A stretch of DNA of 64,000 bases from Allodiplogaster sudhausi. Lineage: Eukaryota > Nematoda > Chromadorea > Rhabditida > Diplogasteridae. Shown here piece after piece: positions 56,346 through 64,000 of this stretch (the first letter of the stretch is position 1; the number at the start of each line of letters is the position of its first letter). The stretch lies in assembly GCA_945643635.1 (NCBI GenBank), contig CALZFC010000035.1, positions 1,007,001 to 1,071,000 of the forward strand, read 5' to 3'. The notes beneath the pieces were generated by a model. The model worked only from the letters and a program-made list of their open reading frames with translations. It had not been told where the DNA came from and did no database searches. The position numbers and the translations under genes were made by a program.

Positions 56346-57164
56346 CAGTGAAGGAGGCGGCGGTGGTCGTGGCGGAGAGGATCTGGCCACATCCGGGCGG
56401 CTGCCATCAGATTCTTTTCTCATTATATCAATATGAACGTTTGAAAGTTCTCGACCAACGAGAATGGTATCGGAAGATGAATGAAAGGTGGTTTAATGTG
56501 GACCAGACATGGCTATTCTCATTTCCTTACCCGTTGGGCGCAGTTGGTGCCTCCGAATCCGAGTGAGCACAGACAAGTGCTGCAGTTGCGAGGATGCATG
56601 TAGCCGCCGTGGTAGCAAGTCGTAGTAAAGCCGTTACAGCGGGCTAAACTCTCTCTATCTTTTCCTCTCACTCTTTATCTCACTAACACTTCCTCGCTCC
56701 AGTTTCTCTTCTCCCCTTCTGCTTTCCTCTCCCTCTATCTCCACGGCAATCAGCTACAAAGAAGAATACAACAAACATCTGCATCCATAGTGGTCGTTCA
56801 TCTCGAGGATGTCTCGGAAGGAGAGAATGTCAGATCCCATCGTAGACTGCTGCTGGAAATCTTTGGCCACAATTGTTGGTTCGCCGTTCGAAGAGAATCT
56901 GCATGTTGGTGGTCTCTTTCATTTCATATCTTGTCATAACATTTGTAATGATGTACGAAAAAATAATTTTTAGCCAGTACGTTTCTTTGGAATTTCTCTG
57001 TTTTCTTCCATATTCTATTTCTAACTGCAATGTGCCGAGTATTAAGTAAAGAAGACCACGTACGATGATCCGGCGTACCGCATGATTCCCCCGTAGTCGT
57101 ACTGCCAACCATAGTTGTAGTTCGTCTCTGGCGTCTCCTTGTCAAATTGGCTTTCTTGGCCACT
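56333..57164 (-). pseudogene. astacin copy 3, C-terminal half only
   Basis: Minus-strand order: Met-turn exon from 57,164 (SGQESQFDKETPETNYNYG, YDYGGIMRYAGSS), the catalytic end exon at about 56,770-56,900 (GEPTIVAKDFQQQ), an EGF exon at about 56,550-56,640 (an in-frame TCACTCGGATTCGGAGG variant), and part of a CUB exon cut at about 56,333. No leader, prodomain or zinc-site exon. Confidence 0.7.
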
Positions 57165-57279
57165 CTTCAACGGAACTCTTCTCACATCTCGGAGAGCAAA
57201 GGAAAAGGAAAAGGAAAAAGAAATGGAGGAGAGGAAGATAGAGGGGGCGAGAGCGAGTGAAAAGGCCTGTAAGATCATA

Positions 57280-57354
57280 AGAAGGATGCTCTTGCCTTTC
57301 CTCGTTCTCGGCCTTCCAGACCGTGCCAAATCTCAAGGCAATGAAAAAACGGTT
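57280..57354 (+). pseudogene. isolated astacin leader exon fragment
   Basis: The plus strand reads RMLLPFLVLGLP, then AKSQGNEKT and GTTTGTTTC, matching the end of the astacin leader exon and its donor. It lies head-on against the 5' side of copy 3, on the opposite strand, with only a GGAAAA-rich stretch between. A rearrangement junction. Confidence 0.55.
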
Positions 57355-57359
57355 TGTTT

Positions 57360-57789
57360 CTAATTTAATTGTCTTCAAAAAATTATTCATCAAGCCAAAT
57401 GCCTTAATTTCGTCATATTCTTTTAAAATAGTTCTGGAAAACTTAATTTATTTCGTTTCCACGGAGACTTTAATCAGAGATTAATATATGGCTTGACGGC
57501 GGAATTAGCATCTTGTTCAACAGCCTCAAGGTCCCTATATGATTTATGTTCCATCAGTCGTAAGGATCGCTACAGATTTTCGATTAGTCTAGGAAGAAAA
57601 GTGGATCCAGTTGTCAGTAAAATTTGGTCGAGCTAAAATGGAAAATTGGAGCAGGTTTTGGCCGTACTGTGAATAATGGCCAAAATGGCTACAGCTAACA
57701 AGGGAACCATCTAAGCATAAGGTGGCGGATTTTGATCGCACCTGTCTAGATCGATAGTCCAAGTCGAGAAATGATGATAACCATTTTCA
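57360..57789. other. repeat-derived intergenic DNA
   Basis: 57,425-57,590 is another copy of the block seen at 1,500, 46,450 and 55,850. Nothing else recognised. Confidence 0.4.
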
Positions 57790-58940
57790 CTTTTTCCTAA
57801 ATGGCCTCCGGCGATTTTATATTGATTTTTCAAGTTTGCATAAAATCGCGGAATTTAGTGGCTTTAGCAGTGTCAATGTCTGGCTTTAGCAACCGAATAG
57901 CCCTGCGAGGGGCAGTGGGTTACGTGCTCGCTCACATATTTGAATGTCACAGGTTCGAACATCATTCGGTTGAAATGTTTTGCTACGGGTACCATTCTTC
58001 CACTCCCACGCCAGAGGTCGAACTTCATTAAAAAAAATTTTTTTTCGGGTAAATTCATTCCAGGGTGGTTTTCGACGAGGGGAAAACGAATATCATATTC
58101 ATTTCTTTCTATGGCTTGGCTTGGCCAACCACCATGGCAAAGTGAGAATCTTACTTCTCCAACCTTGCCTAACTAAAAATTAGCTCATGATAACAAATAC
58201 ATATGATATTCGTATTCCCCGTAGCGAAAACCACCTTGGGAAAAATTTTAGTTAAAAAAGTTTTGGGAATAGTACAATTGTATCACCTGCAGTTGTGGAA
58301 TTCATGTTTGGAGAAGTACATACGAATAAATGTATTCCGATGAGAGGAATGTTCGTATACATTTCATTCTACTTGTCTATAAGGGCATTGGGTATTAGAA
58401 GGTGTTCCCTTCGTCCACTGTTGCGAAGCCATAATGACCTACCTATTAGGTTACTCCTGCTCCAAAATGTCAGTATAACTTTTTTCCACAAAATCACCAC
58501 GGGGGTTATTTGGTGCGAGGAACGCGAATATCAAGGTTATTTTTTTATTCTGCCCTCATTTCCAAAAGTACCGTGATAGGCATACATAGGGTTGCCACCT
58601 GGAAGAAGACTACTTTCTGCTTCCGAACTGTTTAGGTCATTGTGGAATCTCAAACATGGGTGAAGTGGACACCTCTCACCGGAATTATTTTTTTCTTATG
58701 TACTTCACCAAACTTGAATTTCCAAACTGCAGCACAGCAAAAAGTTCAACCGAATGGGGTTCGAACCTGTGACGTTCAAAATTGAAAGCGAGCGCGCAAC
58801 CCACTGCGCCACGCATTCCACGTTTTTTAGTCACAAGCAAGATACCGACAATCGCTAACATTGGTCAGCAACCGACATCCTCAATTTATGCAAATTTTTT
58901 TAAATCAATATAAAATCGCCAGAGGCTACTTAGGAAAAAG
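57790..58940. mobile_element. 1.15-kb foldback element with two inverted tRNA-like segments
   Basis: Outer arms: CTTTTTCCTAAATGGCC and CGGCGATTTTATATTGATTT at 57,790-57,840 mirror 58,880-58,935. A tRNA-like segment on each arm has an A-box GGCGCAGTGGGTT (minus strand near 58,810; GGGGCAGTGGGTT on the plus strand near 57,911) and a B-box GGTTCGAAC (58,765 minus; 57,952 plus). Inner arms share GGGTGGTTTTCG..GGGGAAAACGAATATC (58,070 and 58,235). Looks like a foldback built from a tRNA-derived SINE pair. No transposase. Confidence 0.6.
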
Positions 58941-59309
58941 TCGCTCGAAAGCTAATCCCACTTTTTAAACTGATATGGATCACTATGTTTGTTTCTCGAT
59001 TACAACAGAGTGATCAAAAGTGAGATAGGAAAAGTGTGTAGAAAAGCATTACACACTTTTGCTCTCTCAAATTCGCGTGCTCTCTAAAACTGTGTGCACA
59101 TGTTTCAAGTGTGCAGGGCGAACAGTTGCACACAAGCTAAATGCAACAATAACGGAATACAAAACAATGATACTTTTCAAATGTGCAGCGCATTTTTTGC
59201 AAGAATATCGGAACGCAGCACAAAATGGCTCGATACTATGTGAGAGTGGTATTTTTAGGGATTCGGTTAAAGAGGAAATACGTTATGTTTGTTTCAACTT
59301 AGGACAGCA
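58941..59309. other. intergenic DNA
   Basis: A short ORF (59,059-59,325, plus) has no recognisable feature. Nothing else seen. Confidence 0.3.
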
Positions 59310-60230
59310 CACGTTGCCGCCATGATAACTTCTCCATCAAGTAGCCATTCGGTGCCTTCCGCATTGCACGTTAGCGTGACCATGGGTGATGTTGGTCCTG
59401 TCACGATGCCGTTCATTCCGCGGTTGAACTGTTCACATTTTTTTATTATTCCCACATAGCTTACAAGTTTTTCTTCTTTTTATAATTTTATAGTATTATT
59501 TGAACAAAATAAATAGTTTTTTAAATCAAAATTTCATCTACCTGTAATATGTGCGATGGTGCATAAAAATAATTATACGAAAAATATGAAACTCATAATA
59601 ATAATAATACACACCACGATGGTCGCCATTGGGCCATTGCATACTAGCGTGCGCATGGCACAAGTGCCCATGAGATCGATCGCTCGCGAACTTCGTCTCA
59701 CCAACGCCGCCAAGTGGAGTTACAGTCATCAGATCTGGGTTGCACGTTAGGCACGGCACTAAACAGCGGAATATGAGAGCAATCCTATCTTCAGTCACAA
59801 CCTTTACCTATCATAATTAATGCTTCTAAAATAATTCTCTCCATTCACAGCTTCATTTAATACTCCTCCTAATGGCTACCCGCGTCTTCGATCTGCCAAT
59901 TCACGCTCTGTCCTCAAGTGCATCCATAAATCAGTCTGCTCTGATTCATCCCATGTAGTCGCATAATTGCATTTAAATTTTGTGCCATAAATTATCCATT
60001 ATTAATATATATAAAAATATATCATGATTAATAGCGTAATTATAAGAACAGCTACTTGAATTGAAGAGAAGAAATCTTATAAGAACGAAAAGAGCATACT
60101 CAGAGGAATAGTCGTTGGTGTGGGTGCCGATGTCGTTCTGGTGGCTCCGCAGGCAAAAACGTCCAGCAAGTGATGTCCAGCTCCAATTAACACTAGGTAT
60201 AAGGAGAGGCTGCAAAGCAAAAAAAATAAA
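59310..60230 (-). CDS. C6 (DUF281)-like secreted protein, second subtype
   Basis: Minus-strand exon at about 60,113-60,210 follows a TTTGCAG acceptor: LSLYLVLIGAGHHLL, then ACGATRTTSAPTPTTIPL (signal end, Cys, Thr/Pro linker), donor GTATGC phase 1. The next exon, about 59,760-59,700, reads MPCLTCNPDLMTVTPLGGV with CxxC, donor GTGAGA. A last exon at about 59,322-59,430 reads GIVTGPTSPMVTLTCNAEGTE split as GPTSPMVTLTCN and AEGTEWLLDG, ending TCAVLS and stop. CxxC, VTLTCNA and W..DG match the C6 pattern. The phase between the last two exons did not close, so an exon may be missing, and no start-codon exon was located. Direct relative of 10,300-10,592. Confidence 0.5.
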
Positions 60231-60239
60231 CACGATCGC

Positions 60240-61884
60240 ACTATATGTTTAAATTCTTCAGTAAATTAGCCAGCTCTTATTGCAATTTGTATTCACTCAA
60301 ATTAAGAGAACATAAAGAAAATGGTATTACAATGAATATATCTGCTACCGTAGTGTAGTCGAAACTGAAGACATGGAGAAAAGAGTCCTTGGCGGTGCCA
60401 AACCGGTGGCAGACTCCAGTCCATATTATATATGCGGAATGGCAAGCCTGTTATGACTGCAGAGTCCTCTTGGCACAAGTCCTCGCTTGGGATGTGATTG
60501 ATTATAATTGGAGAAAGGGAAGGCACGAAATGAGATACATACGAAGACCATGTGCGGGTGACTATTTGTTATGTTATGTCACGCAACTCGCTTTGAAATG
60601 GTCTTTCCGTCTCGTTTCTGCTCTCCACTGGTCTGCCAATTTCTTAGCTCATGTTCTGGACGAAGAAGAAAAAAGGCCCATGAAGAAGCTGACAGTGATA
60701 TAGCGATTCGCAGACATAAGCAAGGACAAAAAAACAGCGTCGCTCTTAGTCAATCTCGCTGTCTGGGCAATACTCGTTTCAATTGTGCTATTTTATTCTT
60801 TGCGCGATCTCTGTCATCCAAAAGCGATTTGGAAAGCAGCAGAAAGAATAAAAACGTTCTTTTGGAGATCCTCCATTGTCAGAAGTTGTGGGCCCGTTGA
60901 GTGGTACATATAGCATGTAGGTATTTAGGTATGTACAGTAGCATATGGTTAGTTAAAAAAAATTTTTATCCGGTTAATCAAGGCTTAGTGAATGGTCGAG
61001 GGATCCAGGATGGGAGGGATTTCGAAGATTCTTCGCCTGCCGGAATCTGACGAAGTGGCCGCAGATGGTTTTTTTTAATGAGAAATCTTCTTAACTTCAC
61101 CATTTCGACCATATTAGGCCTCTGTATATTAGCAGAGATATTTGAAAAATGACTTGTCATCAAATTTTCAGAGGGTATCTGCCGAATCCAATTGATTAGT
61201 AGATATTTGGAAGAGATTGGAAGTTGAGAAAAGAAGGTAGAGAAAGAGAGAGAGAGAGAGAGAGAGTGAAAGAGAAAGGGCGATGAAAGGCATTGGCAGA
61301 GATTCTGTAGAGGCAAATTAAATTACTTGTTGACAAAGGAATTGCCTGCAGATTGATGTAAGAGAATGTAGACGCAACAGAGACAGAGAAAAAGTATCGA
61401 CATTTTATTTAAATTGAAATTAAATGACATTATTCAGCTCACTAATATGCGGGGGATATGTTCATCTGAATACGTGAAAGAATTGAGCCTAGTCATGATA
61501 TTCAAAAACAATTCTGACAAACTTCAGCGTTTTTTTGTTTTGAACATTATCATGACGAGAGTTTGTCACTTTTGAATATGTAATCCGATTTTGGATACAC
61601 CTTGTTATGTCCAAATTTTCCTTGTCCGTAATCTGCTCGTCCTTCTCTCTTCCCTCTCTATCTCACTAGTTCTACACTTTTTCAACTGTTCCGCTTTCAT
61701 AGTATCCGCTTATAATGGCCAATGACCATTTGAAATATGAAACGCAATGTTTTGCACTTTTAGGAACACATCATTCCATTGCTAAGCGGAACACGTCATT
61801 TCATGAGTAGACTACACATTATTCCCCTCTCACTCTCCTGAGTGTTACCTTAAAAGGCGCGAACATGAGCGGAGTGGAGAAGAG
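60240..61884. repeat. duplication partner of 10,593-12,012, then astacin copy 4 upstream region
   Basis: 60,240-61,430 corresponds to 10,593-12,012. A (GA)n tract lies at 61,248-61,266. From about 61,540 the DNA is the inverted match of 53,960-54,370. No gene supported; the ORF at 60,389-60,703 is diverged repeat. Confidence 0.5.
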
Positions 61885-64000
61885 ATGTCGTCGGTCGGGG
61901 TGCTCCTACTGCACTTGCCTTTCCTCGTTCTCGGCCATCCAAACCCTGCCAAATCTCAAGAAGATGAAAAAACGGCTTGTTTCAAATTTCATTAAATTCC
62001 TTAGGAATAAACTAATTATTCACGGAGGCGAATGTGCTACTTTAAAATTTTATCGTTAATTTAAAACTTTAGACTTATATTCCTCAATTCTGCGTTGATT
62101 TATCTCAAAACCAACTCAACTCTTTTCACTTTACAGCGCAGGAACGAAGGCATCGCTTACATGAGAGAGAAGATGGTGGTGATTGGTAAGAAGGCGGGAG
62201 AAGATATCAAGAAGCAAGAAGGAAAGTGGACACAAGAAGACCGCAACGTCATCGACAAAGTTCTCAAGGTGGGCCAAGTTAATTTTAAAAGCACATTTCT
62301 GTTTTTTTCTGATGTTCTTCTAACGTGTAACGACTAGCGGTCGTTGCAAAATTAAAATCGGCGATAACCTCCCCTTTACAAAGAGGTCTCTGATACCACG
62401 ATCACGCGCTTTCGCGCCAGTGATCGGGTCACCTCCGTCGATTATTGAGGTTCCGCGTTAAAGCGGTTCTTCCTTCCTGGCACACAGCTGAGGAGGAATC
62501 CTTGGGGACTAAGCCACCAAGGTTACAGTTGAAGAACGGCGAGTTCTCCAGATATGGACCCGTCTAGGTCCCAGCGGTTCTAACGTCGAGTTTAGACTGA
62601 CGAGGACAACGACGAGGGGCGACTTCTTTATCAGCAGAAATAAACAAGGGAGCTCAAGACTCCAACAGCAAGAGGACGAGCAGCCGGAGCTTAAGGCTCC
62701 GGGAAAGAAAGAGAGGCGGGAGGACAGAAGAGCAACCGGGGAGCGACCGGCGGGGATCGCTACCCGCTCCTTATATACTGCCCGCCAATCGGGCGGGAAA
62801 ACAGGCGACAAACTACAAAATGAGCATCTGTCATCATTCAAATAATTATAGTGCTACTTGTGGTAGCAAGTGAGGTTAAGGTGGCATGCCTATTATACGG
62901 TCATGAAGAGAGTGTGGGTGCAGCCACACTACAAACGTATATAAAAGAGGAAACATATGCAGAAGCTTAAGGAAAAAAAGTGTTGAAGGACGAGAAGAAG
63001 CGAGAGCGAAGGGTGATTCTGGAGACGGGAGATAACGTTGTGAGCATTAACCAGAAGGCAGGAGTTGCTGCCAGCCTTTACGGAGGAGATATCATCCTGA
63101 CCAGGCAAGGCTCTCTCCCAATCAGTTGCCAGAAGATCTGAAGTTCCTCTGCTTCACAGAGATCAGACGGACATTATCATCTCGTCGGCCGAGAATGAAA
63201 ACGGCACTGAGAGTGAGGCCGCTGAAGGGACCGAAGGCGGAAGAGCTCGCAGGCAAGCGTATCGAGACACTCGCTACCCCACCACCATCTGGAGCAGTGG
63301 CTTCTACTACTACTTTGATAGCCTAACTAGTCAGAACATATATCTTTTCATCTATTCGCTTCCTCACTTCTCTTTCTCTATTCATATATTCAATTTTTCA
63401 CAATCACAGAGGGAACTCACGTCGAGACTGTCGTTCGGAAGGCAATCAAGCAGTGGAGTGACAACACTTGCATCAACTTTTAGGAGAGCTCTAAGCGGCG
63501 CAGAAAGTCGACCACTTATATTTATTCTTATTTCTTTAATCTCTGATCTCTATTAACTCAGGTGATGAGCACAAAGGACGGCGGGTGCTGGTCATACATC
63601 GGTCGTACGGGCTGGGCTACGCAGAGCCTGTCACTCGATACCGGATGTGACTCTGTGAGTACCAGATAGAAGGGTGACCTAGGGATTTGTAACCACCTTG
63701 CCCAGTGTCTCAAACCAAATCTGGTTGACTTCTATCTGCTCAGGTGGGAACCGCCCTGCACGAGCTCGGACACTTACTCGGCTACTTTCACGAACAAAGC
63801 CGACACGACAGGGACAACTACGTGTACATCCAGTCAGGGAACATTCAGGTTGGTCATCCTTCATACGGACTTTCAGGAGATTTCAATCGTCTCTATCTAA
63901 CTCTTCCATTTCTCTATCCTTGCCCTTCTCCCTCGAGATGTGAGAAGAGTTCTTTTGTAGACTGGTAAAGTCAGCCAATTCGACAAGGAGACGCCAGAGA
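61885..64000 (+). pseudogene. astacin zinc metalloprotease, copy 4 (disrupted; runs off the window)
   Basis: Exons: leader 61,885-61,974 (MSSVGVLLLHLPFLVLG, but donor GT changed to GC); prodomain 62,137-62,268 (AYMREKMVVIGKKAGEDI); 62,989-63,329 (DEKKRERRVILETGDNV to YPTTIW-like and FYYYFDS) with a +1 frameshift near 63,112 relative to copy 2; 63,410-63,506 (GTHVETVVRKAIKQWSDN, then an in-frame TAG at 63,481 where copy 2 has TAC); 63,562-63,654 (CWSYIGRTGWATQSLSLDTG); zinc site 63,744-63,848 ([19 protein letters not shown], complete HExxHxxGxxH); 63,961 onward (QFDKETPE). Three independent lesions make it a pseudogene despite the perfect zinc site. An LTR-like insertion sits in the second intron. 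Confidence 0.8.
62326..62864 (-). mobile_element. probable solo LTR in astacin copy 4 intron
   Basis: A GC-rich block of about 540 bp in an AT-rich intron; the homologous intron of copy 2 is only about 110 bp. Read on the minus strand it starts near TGCTACCACAAG, has TATATAAGGAGCGGG (a TATA box) at about 62,770, a pyrimidine-rich leader, and ends GTCGTTACA: TG..CA ends and a promoter as in an LTR. No internal retrotransposon genes. A target duplication could not be confirmed, so the borders are approximate. Confidence 0.45.

Noticed and set aside
58740..58830. tRNA gene on the minus strand
   Set aside because: Canonical boxes but incomplete T-arm and acceptor stem, with a mirrored partner in the same foldback; a SINE-like origin is more likely.
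63126..63326. 66-codon ORF (also at 53,141-53,341) as a separate gene
   Set aside because: It is an off-frame reading of the astacin prodomain and mature-start exon; similarity between copies only reflects gene duplication.

Overview
Eukaryotic nuclear DNA from a nematode, most likely a rhabditid (clade V) worm. The evidence is a major sperm protein (MSP) gene copy, str-type chemoreceptors, nematode EGF-CUB astacins, small secreted Cys/Thr-rich proteins resembling the nematode C6 (DUF281) family, short introns, and TTTCAG or TTTACAG acceptors a few bases upstream of several ATGs (candidate trans-splice sites). Species was not determined; nothing here is prokaryotic.

Left part (1-15,990): a C6-like gene cut by the window edge, an astacin exon relic, a small secreted peptide, an intact 13-exon phospholipase B-like (PLBD) gene, a coiled-coil ORF, a dead C6-like copy, another C6-like fragment, a decayed MSP tail, and an intact 10-exon chemoreceptor gene on the minus strand.

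Centre (15,998-37,409): two large palindromes almost back to back. The first is a 14,493-bp nearly perfect inverted repeat (two 7,192-bp arms, 109-bp spacer), flanked by a 6-bp direct repeat and inserted inside a C6-like gene. Its arms hold subterminal AAGTCCAG repeats, tandem tRNA-like SINE units and a few unrecognised ORFs, including a candidate zinc-binding protein and a possible PAZ-like Argonaute fragment. The second (about 6.5 kb) carries two inverted copies of a mucin-like single-pass membrane protein gene; the right copy has a TATA-box promoter and an open frame, the left copy has neither.

Right part (37,900-64,000): a broken MSP gene, an unrecognised 10-exon gene, several foldback transposons, more C6-like copies, and a decaying cluster of astacin metalloprotease copies (one nearly complete, three eroded) interleaved with a chemoreceptor pseudogene. 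Blocks from the left part (C6-like, chemoreceptor, small secreted peptide, astacin pieces) recur here in direct and inverted orientation. The window is an accessory, duplication-rich chromosome region in which inverted repeats occur at every scale from 0.5 to 14 kb. Intact or nearly intact genes (PLBD, chemoreceptor, the unrecognised gene, right mucin-like copy) sit between the rearranged stretches.
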